From NCBI RefSeq assembly GCF_006351005.1, contig NZ_VENP01000030.1, positions 1 to 39,311 of the forward strand: 39,311 nucleotides of DNA, given 5' to 3'. Made by a program: the position numbers and the translations under genes. The notes beneath the pieces were generated by a model, which made no database searches, was not told the origin of the DNA, and saw nothing but the letters and a program-made list of their open reading frames with translations. Source of the DNA: Miniimonas arenae (lineage in GTDB: Bacteria; Actinomycetota; Actinomycetes; Actinomycetales; Beutenbergiaceae). Below, piece by piece: positions 7,445 through 13,735 of this stretch (position 1 is the first letter of the stretch; each line of letters opens with the position of its first letter).

Positions 7445-7483
7445 ATGAAGAACCTTCGGACGCGTGAGGTGGTCGCCCGCTAG
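7445..7483 (+). CDS. Candidate 12-residue ORF with very strong ribosome-binding site
   Basis: The ATG at 7445 opens a 12-codon frame reading MKNLRTREVVAR and closed by TAG. AGGAGGTGG at 7427-7435, 9 nt before the ATG, is almost perfectly complementary to the 3' end of 16S rRNA, and a promoter-like pair lies at 7383-7412. The peptide is basic and has no known match for me. It could be a genuine microprotein or a leader peptide, but no gene follows closely on the same strand except the oxidoreductase at 7669, which has its own promoter-like box. Its TAG shares a CTAG with the stop of a minus-strand small ORF. The strength of the initiation signals is the only support. Confidence 0.4.
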   Translation: MKNLRTREVVAR

Positions 7484-7605
7484 TCGGGGACCGCACAGGA
7501 CGGTTCGTCCTCGACCGCCGACCCGGCGAGCGAGAACCAGGCGATCACCGGAGCCCGCGGGAGTCGCGCCTCGTCCAGCGCGACGGCCGGTCGGTCCGCG
7601 ACCAC
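7480..7605 (-). CDS. Candidate small ORF, 41 aa
   Basis: A short frame with GTG at 7605 and TAG at 7480 has G or C in about four of five third positions. Its sequence looks protein-like (VVADRPAVALDEARLPRAP then VIAWFSLAGSAVEDEPSCAVPD). The frame stays open upstream into the antisense of the oxidoreductase gene, so the true start is not known and it could be the remnant C-terminus of a lost gene. There is no clear ribosome-binding site. The family is unknown. Confidence 0.25.
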   Translation of the reverse strand: MVADRPAVALDEARLPRAPVIAWFSLAGSAVEDEPSCAVPD

Positions 7606-7668
7606 CGGCAGCCCGCGGGCTCTTGCCTGTCCGGCTGCAGATCGGCGGCACGTGGCAGGCTGGTTCCC

Positions 7669-8589
7669 ATGGACCTGCGCATCTTCATCGAGCCCCAGCA
7701 GGGCGCCTCCTACGACGACCAGCTCCGCGTGGCCCAGGCCGCGGAACGCCTCGGCTTCGACGCCTTCTTCCGGTCCGACCACTTCGTCGCCATGGGCGGC
7801 GACGGCCTGCCCGGCCCCACCGACTCGTGGGTGACCCTCGGCGGGATCGCGCGCGAGACGTCCACGATCCGGCTCGGCACCCTCGTCACGTCGGCAACCT
7901 TCCGTCACCCCGGCGTGCTCGCGATCCAGGTGGCCCAGGTCGACGCGATGTCCGGCGGCCGGGTCGAGCTCGGCCTCGGCGCGGGCTGGTTCGAGCGGGA
8001 GCACGCCGCCTACGGGATCCCGTTCCCCCCGCGTCGGTTCGGCCTGTTGACCGAGCAGCTCGAGGTGATCACCGGCCTGTGGTCCACCCCGGACGGTGAG
8101 ACCTTCTCCTACGACGGCGAGCACTACACCCTCGTCGACTCCCCCGCCCTGCCCAAGCCCGTGCAGGCGCCGCTGCCCGTCGTGATCGGCGGGAACGGGC
8201 CGTCCCGCACGCCGGCGCTCGCCGCGCGGTTCGGCGCCGAGTACAACACGAGCTTCCCCGAGATCGCCGACATCCCGACCCGGTTCGCCACCGTCCGCGA
8301 CGCGTGCGACGCCGCCGGACGCGACCCCGAGTCCCTCACATACTCCGCGGCGCTCGTGCTCGCCGTCGGCGCCGACGAGACCGAGCTCGCCCGGCGGGCC
8401 GCGGCGATCGGCCGCGAGCCGGCCGAGCTGCGCGAGCACGGCATCGCGGGCACCGTTCCCGAGGCGCTGGACCGGCTCGGCCAGCTGCGTGAGTGGGGCA
8501 CCGACCGCGTCTACCTCCAGATGCTCGACCTGGCCGACCTCGATCACCTCGAGCTGGTCGCCGCGGAGCTGCTGCCGCACGTGCGCTGA
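7669..8589 (+). CDS. LLM-class F420-dependent oxidoreductase
   Basis: A 306-residue luciferase-like TIM-barrel protein. Landmarks in order are MDLRIFIEPQQGASYDD, RLGFDAFFRSDHFVAMGG (the SDH turn typical of F420-binding members), TSTIRLGTLVTSATFRHPGVLAIQVAQVD, SGGRVELGLGAGWFEREH, then PLPVVIGGNGPSRTPALAARFG. GTLVT...RHP and GLGAGW..EH are the usual cofactor and phosphate contacts. These enzymes transfer hydride from reduced F420 to varied substrates, and the substrate here is unknown. The start at 7669 has no Shine-Dalgarno; CAGGCT lies 7 nt before it. It is complete, in contrast to the truncated relative at 173-424. Cytosolic. Confidence 0.88.
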   Translation: MDLRIFIEPQQGASYDDQLRVAQAAERLGFDAFFRSDHFVAMGGDGLPGPTDSWVTLGGIARETSTIRLGTLVTSATFRHPGVLAIQVAQVDAMSGGRVELGLGAGWFEREHAAYGIPFPPRRFGLLTEQLEVITGLWSTPDGETFSYDGEHYTLVDSPALPKPVQAPLPVVIGGNGPSRTPALAARFGAEYNTSFPEIADIPTRFATVRDACDAAGRDPESLTYSAALVLAVGADETELARRAAAIGREPAELREHGIAGTVPEALDRLGQLREWGTDRVYLQMLDLADLDHLELVAAELLPHVR

Positions 8590-8670
8590 CGTGCGCTGAC
8601 GTGTCCTGACGTGCGCCGAGGCGCGCCGAGGCGCGCCGACGTGCTCTGACGCGCTCAGACGTACGCCGCG
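8581..8670. repeat. Degenerate 10-bp tandem repeat
   Basis: Nine consecutive 10-bp units in strict phase start inside the last three codons of the oxidoreductase gene: GTGCGCTGAC twice, then GTGTCCTGAC, GTGCGCCGAG, GCGCGCCGAG, GCGCGCCGAC, GTGCTCTGAC, GCGCTCAGAC and GTACGCCGCG. The array fills the whole space up to the stop of the opposing membrane-protein gene. Confidence 0.85.
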
Positions 8671-9753
8671 TCATCGTGCGCGCGTCGGCTGCTCCCGTCC
8701 GTCCGCCGCGGCGAGTGCCGCGAGCACACTCGCCAGCGGCTCGGGGTCGTCCAGCGTGACGGCGAACTCGCGCCCGTCACGGCGCACGACGACGAGCGCC
8801 GGGCCGCGCCGCGCGACGTACGCGGTGCGGCCCGGCAGCCAGCGGAAGCCCCAGCCGCCCCACTGCGTCGGCTCGAGGTCCTCGCTCCGCACGGCCGCGA
8901 CATCGCTCAGCGGGATGCGCTTGACCGGAATGCCGAGCCACGAGGTGACGCGCAGGCCCCGGGCGTCGACCGTGGCGGTGATCCGTGCCAGCCAGGCCCC
9001 GGCGACGGCGGCGACGACCAGCACGCCGCCCACGAGCGCCGCCGTCGCGGGGGACGCACCGCCGGCGGTGCTCACGAGCACGGCGACGACGGCGAGCGCG
9101 GCCGTCGCTGCGGTCAGCCACCAGAACATCGGGGCGCTCGTCGTCGCCGAGGCCGCGAGGCGTTCGCCCGCGGCGAGCGGCGCAGGCGCCACGGCGCCCG
9201 ACGAGGTGGGCGTGCGCCGCGCCGGGCCGTGCGCCCCCCACGCGAGCGCGCCCCACCCGCACGCGAGGAGCACGACGGCGAACGCCTGCCACGAGAGCGA
9301 CTCCTCCCCCGGAGCGCTCGCCGCGAGCGTGACCAGGGCACTGGCGAACCACAGTCCGGCCACGAACGCGGCGGCCCAGGCGAGCGCGACGAGTGTCCAC
9401 ACCCGCGCGAACGCCTGGCGCAGCGGCAGCACGGCGACGCCCACCACCGCGAGCGCGGCCACGACGAGCGTGATCGTGAGCCAGTAGCGGCCGGAGTCCG
9501 ACCACGCGTCCGCCGCTCCGCTCGCGCCGAAGTGCGTCGGCGTGAGCGGCGGCAGCCGGTCCAGCAGGACCTCGCCCCACGTGAGCAGCAGGACGAGCGG
9601 CGCGGCCACGACGAGCGCTGCGAGCGCCCGGCGCCACCACGGCGTGGGCCGCGGGCTGTGCGCGTCGCCGGTCGCGTCGGCGGACCGGCTCGCGCCACCG
9701 CGCGAGGGCGCACTCGTTCCGGGGGTGCGGGCCGGGTCGACCGGGCGGGTCAT
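8671..9753 (-). CDS. DUF1648-like multi-helix membrane protein
   Basis: A 360-residue integral membrane protein. After a polar N-terminal 40 residues there is a first helix (RALAALVVAAPLVLLLTW) followed by RLPPLTPTHFGASGAADAW, which matches the DUF1648 signature (P-x-H-F-x-x-x-G-x-x-D). Further helices are near 95-170 and 215-265. The C-terminal soluble part (TATVDARGLRVTSWLGIPVKRIPLSDVAAVR ... YVARRGPALVVVRRDGREFAV) looks like a bacterial PH/GRAM-type beta domain. It overlaps the upstream GntR gene by ATGA, so translation is coupled. DUF1648 proteins are often paired with YtrA-type GntR or ArsR regulators. Function unknown; a role in envelope stress or SdpI-like immunity is possible but not shown. 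Confidence 0.8.
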   Translation of the reverse strand: MTRPVDPARTPGTSAPSRGGASRSADATGDAHSPRPTPWWRRALAALVVAAPLVLLLTWGEVLLDRLPPLTPTHFGASGAADAWSDSGRYWLTITLVVAALAVVGVAVLPLRQAFARVWTLVALAWAAAFVAGLWFASALVTLAASAPGEESLSWQAFAVVLLACGWGALAWGAHGPARRTPTSSGAVAPAPLAAGERLAASATTSAPMFWWLTAATAALAVVAVLVSTAGGASPATAALVGGVLVVAAVAGAWLARITATVDARGLRVTSWLGIPVKRIPLSDVAAVRSEDLEPTQWGGWGFRWLPGRTAYVARRGPALVVVRRDGREFAVTLDDPEPLASVLAALAAADGREQPTRAR

Positions 9754-10214
9754 CGGGTGCCTCCTGCAGGGTGGTCGGACGGGCGTGCGGGGTCGGTCAG
9801 GTCGGTCGGACGAGTCGGTGGAGGCGCCGGGCGCTCAGCGCCCGCGGCGCCCGCCGTGCGCTCCGGCCACGCCCGCACGACGGCGTCGATCGCCTCCTGC
9901 AGCTCGGCGCCGGTGCGCAGGGCCTCGGTCGCCAAGTCGCGGGCGAGTGCCTCGAGCCCGGCGCGCGACGTCGAGGCGCCCGGCGCGATGGTGGCGCCGC
10001 GGCCCCGCCGCAGGTCCAGCACGCCCTCGTCGCGCAGCTCCTGGTAGGCGCGCAGCACGGTGTGGAGGTTGATCTCGAGCATCGCGGCGAGGGCGCGCGC
10101 GGACGGGAGACGATCGCCGGGGGAGAGCTCGCCGTCGGACACTGCGCGGCGCACCTGCGCCGCGAGCTGGTCGGCGTAGGTGCGCTCGCTCCGCGTGTCG
10201 AGGCGCCACAACAT
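9750..10214 (-). CDS. GntR-family transcriptional regulator, YtrA subfamily
   Basis: A 154-residue repressor. The first 75 residues form the winged helix of GntR proteins: SERTYADQLAAQVRRAVSDGELSPGDRLPSARALAAMLEINLHTVLRAYQELRDEGVLDLRRGRGATI. The short C-terminal part, mostly one or two helices plus a Pro-rich tail, is the YtrA type rather than FadR or HutC. A perfect inverted repeat directly abuts the start codon, so the protein is probably autoregulated and controls the co-translated membrane protein downstream (ATGA overlap at 9750-9753). A divergent oxidoreductase gene starts 116 bp away and could share the control. Confidence 0.92.
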   Translation of the reverse strand: MLWRLDTRSERTYADQLAAQVRRAVSDGELSPGDRLPSARALAAMLEINLHTVLRAYQELRDEGVLDLRRGRGATIAPGASTSRAGLEALARDLATEALRTGAELQEAIDAVVRAWPERTAGAAGAERPAPPPTRPTDLTDPARPSDHPAGGTR

Positions 10215-10215
10215 A

Positions 10216-10232
10216 TTCGTATGTTATACGAA
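10216..10232. promoter_or_regulatory. GntR/YtrA operator
   Basis: TTCGTAT-GTT-ATACGAA is a perfect 7-3-7 inverted repeat 2 bp upstream of the ATG of the GntR gene. It is far AT-richer than its surroundings. In the minus direction it also contains the likely -10 region, so a bound dimer would block transcription. Confidence 0.8.
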
Positions 10233-10330
10233 CAACTCGGCGCGGACCAGCCGGATTCGGCGTGCCGGGTAGCGTGACCGGGAGAACGAGCGCCGGGGCT
10301 CCCCCTGCCCGGACCTGACGAGGAGGGGCG

Positions 10331-11377
10331 ATGCGGCTCGGCCTGCACACGGGGTACTGGAAGGCGGGACCGCCCGCCGGCGCTGCCGAGGCGGTCGCAT
10401 GGGCCGACGCGCACGGCATCGACTCGGTCTGGACGGCGGAGGCGTACGGGTCCGACGCGTTCACGCCGCTCGCGTGGTGGGGCGCGACCACCTCCCGGGT
10501 GCGCCTGGGCACCGGCATCGCCCAGCTCTCCGCCCGCACGCCGACCGCGACGGCGATGGCCGCGCTCACGCTCGACCACCTCTCGGGCGGCCGGTTCGTG
10601 CTGGGCCTGGGCGCCTCGGGTCCGCAGGTCGTCGAGGGCTGGTACGGCCAGCCGTACGCCCGGCCACTCGCGCGCACCCGCGAGTTCGTCGCGATCGTGC
10701 GGGACGTGCTGCGTCGAGAGGCGCCCGTCACCGCGCCCGGCCCTGCGTACCCGTTGCCGCTGCCCGCGGACGCCCCGGGCGCGACCGGCCAGGGCAAAGC
10801 CCTGCGTTCCACCGTGCACCCGCTGCGCGCCGACCTGCCGATCCACCTCGCGGCGCAGGGGCCGCGCAACACCGCACTCGCGGCGGAGATCGCGGACGGC
10901 TGGCTGCCTGCCTTCCTCTCCCCCGCCCTGGACGCCGAGGCGCGGGCCCTGCTCGAGGAGGGGTTCGCCGCCCGGTCGGCGACCCTGCGGCCCGCGGCCG
11001 AGTTCGAGGTGTGCGCGAGCGTGCCGCTCGCCGTCGCCGGCTCGATCGCCGAGGCCGTCGACCTCGTACGGCCACACGTCGCGCTCTACGCGGGTGGGAT
11101 GGGGTCCGCGAGCGCCAACTTCCACCGCGACGCGATGGCCCGCCTCGGGTACGCCGAGGCGCTGGCGGAGGTGTCGGCGCACTACACGGCCGGGGACCGC
11201 GAGCGTGCCGCGGCCGCCGTGCCCGAGGAGCTGGTGCGCGAGATCGCGCTCGTGGGGACGCCCGCCGACATCGCGGAGCAGGTGGCCCGCTGGGAGCGCA
11301 CCTGCGTCACGACCCTCGTCGTGCAGACCGACCCACGCGCGCTGCCGGCGCTGGCGCCGCTGCTCGCCGCCTCCTAG
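10331..11377 (+). CDS. LLM-class F420-dependent oxidoreductase
   Basis: A 348-residue luciferase-like barrel protein of the long F420-dependent group. It begins MRLGLHTGYWKAGPPAGAAEAV, continues with DSVWTAEAYGSDAFTPLAWWG (the AEAYG active-site turn), TSRVRLGTGIAQLSARTPTATAMAALTLDHLSGGRFVLGLGASGPQVVEGWYG and later LPIHLAAQGPRNTALAAEIADGW. The G-L-G-x-S-G-P-Q-V-x-E-G-W-x-G string is characteristic of F420-dependent enzymes related to methylenetetrahydromethanopterin reductase. Substrate unknown. AGGAGG lies 5 nt before the ATG. Its last codons overlap the opposing GNAT-like gene in a shared CTAG. It is divergent from the GntR gene. Confidence 0.88.
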   Translation: MRLGLHTGYWKAGPPAGAAEAVAWADAHGIDSVWTAEAYGSDAFTPLAWWGATTSRVRLGTGIAQLSARTPTATAMAALTLDHLSGGRFVLGLGASGPQVVEGWYGQPYARPLARTREFVAIVRDVLRREAPVTAPGPAYPLPLPADAPGATGQGKALRSTVHPLRADLPIHLAAQGPRNTALAAEIADGWLPAFLSPALDAEARALLEEGFAARSATLRPAAEFEVCASVPLAVAGSIAEAVDLVRPHVALYAGGMGSASANFHRDAMARLGYAEALAEVSAHYTAGDRERAAAAVPEELVREIALVGTPADIAEQVARWERTCVTTLVVQTDPRALPALAPLLAAS

Positions 11378-12018
11378 GCGACGAGCGCAGGACGGCGCCC
11401 GCCGAGCCACACCTCGTTGCCCTCGCCGAGCGGCACCCGCCCCACGGTGGCGAAGCCGCTCTGGCGCAGGAGCGCGCCGCGGCCGTCGTCGATCGCGACG
11501 GCGAGCACCGGCTCGTCGCGCGAGAGCACCGGCTCCACGACCGTCCTCGCCATCGTCACGACGTCGTGAGGCTCGACGTGCGGCGCGACCGCGACGGCGA
11601 ACAGCACCAGCCGGGCGCTCGAGAGCTGGATGAGGTCGCCCACCTCGGCCATCGCCGACTCGAGCGCGGGTCGCAGGTGCACCGCGGGACCGACGGCGTC
11701 GACCACCCGGTCGACCTTGAGCTCGCGGCGCAGCAGCTGGTCGAGCGCGCCCGCGCGCACGCTCGCGGCGTCGTCGCCGCCGGGGACCCACACCGACGCG
11801 GCCACGATCTCGCCGTCGCGCTCGGTCACCCACAGCTCGCCGCTGGCGAGCACGAGGTGGGCCAGCAGCATCCGCGCGGTCGCGTCCGCCGCGCCGGGGT
11901 CGGCGGGCCCGTCCGGCACCCCGTCGCCGTCGATGTCGAGCTCGTGGGCGCTCGCGCGCAGGAGGCGGGCGACCGGATTGACGTCGAGCAGGTGACCCTG
12001 TCGGGTGTGGAGCGTCAT
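11374..12018 (-). CDS. GNAT-like acyltransferase, tentative
   Basis: A 214-residue soluble protein. A segment LWVTERDGEIVAASVWVPGGDDAAS, a later helix-rich middle and a final PVLAVAIDDGRGALLRQSGFATVGRVPLGEGNEVWLG resemble the fold order of GNAT N-acetyltransferases, where LLRQSGFATVG corresponds to the last helix-strand (xxYxxxGF). The canonical Q/R-x-x-G-x-G/A acetyl-CoA loop is not clear, so the call is weak. Near the N-terminus ELDIDGDGVPDG (residues 27-37) fits the calcium-loop pattern D-x-D-x-D-G, which is odd in a protein without a signal peptide. A TACGGT box 8 nt before the ATG suggests a leaderless message. Confidence 0.55.
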   Translation of the reverse strand: MTLHTRQGHLLDVNPVARLLRASAHELDIDGDGVPDGPADPGAADATARMLLAHLVLASGELWVTERDGEIVAASVWVPGGDDAASVRAGALDQLLRRELKVDRVVDAVGPAVHLRPALESAMAEVGDLIQLSSARLVLFAVAVAPHVEPHDVVTMARTVVEPVLSRDEPVLAVAIDDGRGALLRQSGFATVGRVPLGEGNEVWLGGRRPALVA

Positions 12019-12026
12019 GCCGCCTC

Positions 12027-12032
12027 ACCGTA
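12027..12032 (-). promoter_or_regulatory. -10 box of leaderless GNAT-like gene promoter
   Basis: TACGGT on the minus strand is 8 nt from the ATG at 12018, and no Shine-Dalgarno is present. Confidence 0.45.
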
Positions 12033-12064
12033 GGGACGCCGGCTGGGAGCAGCCTGGGTGTCGG

Positions 12065-12160
12065 GTGAGCACTGCTGCCGGTGAGCACTGCTGCCGGTGA
12101 GCACTGCTGCCGGTGAGCACTGCTGCCGGTGAGCACTGCTGCCGGTGAGCAGTGCTGACG
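12065..12160. repeat. 16-bp tandem repeat, six units
   Basis: GTGAGCACTGCTGCCG is repeated five times without error at 16-bp spacing (12065, 12081, 12097, 12113, 12129). A sixth variant GTGAGCAGTGCTGACG is at 12145. The variant unit makes a perfect inverted repeat with its neighbour: AGCACTGCT at 12132-12140 pairs with AGCAGTGCT at 12148-12156. The array lies between the promoter of the GNAT-like gene and the terminator of the sugar-transport genes. Confidence 0.95.
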
Positions 12161-12174
12161 CACGCACCGCGCAA

Positions 12175-12214
12175 CGCACGACGGCGAGGCTCGGGTGAGC
12201 CTCGCCGTCGTGCG
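12175..12214. terminator. Terminator hairpin after the sugar-binding protein gene
   Basis: Arms at 12175-12191 and 12198-12214 pair over 17 bp without mismatch around a 6-nt loop. It lies 23 bp after the stop of the binding-protein gene. There is no long T tract, as is usual in high-GC genomes. Confidence 0.8.
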
Positions 12215-12237
12215 CGAGCAGTGGGGTCAGCGGGAGG

Positions 12238-13605
12238 TCACTCGGTGCTGACCGTGAAGCCCTGCTCCTCGCCGTACTTCACGTTCGCGTCCTGCCACGC
12301 CACGAGGCCCTCGTTGAGGTCGGTGCGGTTGAGGTAGGACTGGCCGAGCGTCTCCGACACGATGCTGTTGGCGTAGGACTGCCAGGGCAGGTACTGCCAG
12401 CCGGTGCCGACGTTGTCGATGCCCTCGACGAGCACCTTGTTGATCTCCTGGCCGCCGAAGTAGTCGGAGGTGAAGCCGAGGAACTCGTCGGACTGGAGCT
12501 CGGCCACGGTCGCCGGGAAGCCGCCACCGCTGTTGAGGAACACGGAGATCGACTCGGGGTCGGAGTTCAGCCACCGCAGGAAGGCGGCGCCGAGCTCGGG
12601 GTTGGGGGCGCCCTTCGGCACGACCTCCGTGGAGCCGCCGTTCTCGGCGTTGGCGGGCGTGCCGTCATAGGTCGGCATGGGCGCCACGCGCCACTTGCCG
12701 GCGCCGTCGGGCGCGCTGTTCTCGAACACGCCCGGCATCCAGGCGCCCGTGGGCAGCGTGGCGATCGTGCCGTCGGACAGCGCGGCGAACCACTCGTCGG
12801 TCCAGCCGGGGATCTCGCAGTTGAGGCCGCCCTGGACGATCTTGTTCCAGGTGTCGGCCCAGAGCTTCGAGCCCTCGTCCTGGAGGTTGATCGTCACGTT
12901 CTCGCCGTCGACGGCGAACGGGCGGCCACCGGCCTGCCAGATCATCGAGGTGGTGAAGCCGGCGTCGCCGGAGTCGTTGACGATGCACGTGTCGGGATTC
13001 GCGGCCTTGATCGCCTCGCCCGCCGTGATGTACTCGTCCCACGTGGTGGGCACCTCGATGCCGAGGGACGTGAACACCTCCTCGTTGTAGAACAGCGCCA
13101 TCGGTCCGGAGTCCTGCGGGAGGCCCCAGATGCCGCCGTTCTGCGTGACCGCACCCCACGTGGAGGGGGTGTAGAGGTCCTCGAGGTCGGCGAAGCCGTA
13201 CTCGGTGAGGTCGGTGAGCGAGCCCGGGAGCTGGAACTGGGAGACCGACTGGTACTCCAGCTGCGCGACGTCGGGGATGCCCGAGCCGGCCGTGAGGGCG
13301 TTCTGCAGCTTGAGGTTGTGGTCCGCGGCGCCGCCGGTGTTGGTGACGTTGACCGTGACGTTCGGGTAGGCCTTCATGAACGCCGCGGCCTGCTCCTCGG
13401 CCTGCGGGGTCCAGGTCCAGTACTCGATCGTGCCGCCCTGCTCGAGCGCGGCGTCGAGCGCGTCGGAGCTGCCGCCGTCGGAGCCGCCTGCGGTCCCGTC
13501 GCCGGAGCCGGAGTCGGAGGAGCCGCCGGAGCAGGCGGCGAGGACGAGCCCGAGGGCGACCGCAGACGCGGTCACCGTGAGGACTCGGCGGGTGGAGCTG
13601 GCCAT
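12238..13605 (-). CDS. ABC transporter sugar-binding lipoprotein (family 1)
   Basis: A 455-residue extracellular solute-binding protein. The signal sequence MASSTRRVLTVTASAVALGLVLAAC ends in the lipobox LAAC, then a Gly/Ser/Asp linker, so the protein is anchored on the outer face of the membrane. The mature part starts with GTIEYWTWTPQAEEQAAAFMKAYPNVTVNV, the usual CUT1 binding-protein beginning, and includes IPDVAQLEYQSVSQFQLPGSLTDLT, GIWGLPQDSGPMALFYNEEVF and TIATLPTGAWMPG. It should bind an oligo- or monosaccharide and deliver it to the two permeases upstream. An AGGAAAGG precedes the ATG, which decides this start over an upstream in-frame one at 13671. It is last in the gene order, separated from the permease gene by 130 bp with a hairpin. 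Confidence 0.93.
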   Translation of the reverse strand: MASSTRRVLTVTASAVALGLVLAACSGGSSDSGSGDGTAGGSDGGSSDALDAALEQGGTIEYWTWTPQAEEQAAAFMKAYPNVTVNVTNTGGAADHNLKLQNALTAGSGIPDVAQLEYQSVSQFQLPGSLTDLTEYGFADLEDLYTPSTWGAVTQNGGIWGLPQDSGPMALFYNEEVFTSLGIEVPTTWDEYITAGEAIKAANPDTCIVNDSGDAGFTTSMIWQAGGRPFAVDGENVTINLQDEGSKLWADTWNKIVQGGLNCEIPGWTDEWFAALSDGTIATLPTGAWMPGVFENSAPDGAGKWRVAPMPTYDGTPANAENGGSTEVVPKGAPNPELGAAFLRWLNSDPESISVFLNSGGGFPATVAELQSDEFLGFTSDYFGGQEINKVLVEGIDNVGTGWQYLPWQSYANSIVSETLGQSYLNRTDLNEGLVAWQDANVKYGEEQGFTVSTE

Positions 13606-13700
13606 GGCCTTTCCTTTCACTTCACTGTGGTGGCGCGTGACGCGCCGGGTGGGGGTGGCGTGGTCGTCCACGGGCCGAGGCCGGCACGTGGACTCCTGGG

Positions 13701-13727
13701 GACCGGCCGGGCTCGCCCCGGCCGGTC
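13701..13727. terminator. Intra-operon hairpin between permease and binding-protein genes
   Basis: GACCGGCCGGG and CCCGGCCGGTC form a perfect 11-bp stem with a 5-nt loop, 9 bp after the stop of the second permease gene. It could be a partial terminator or an mRNA-stabilising hairpin that sets the ratio of permease to binding protein. Confidence 0.6.
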
Positions 13728-13735
13728 TGGTCGGG

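Noticed and set aside
5238-7496. 752-codon minus-strand frame across the phosphatase and deacetylase genes
   Set aside because: It is an alternative frame of two clearly recognised genes, with Arg/Gly/Ala-rich composition and no motif. The same applies to other very long frames, such as 9797-12163 and 31031-33496.
12065-12160. CRISPR or iteron origin
   Set aside because: The 16-bp units abut without spacers, and no replication protein gene is nearby.
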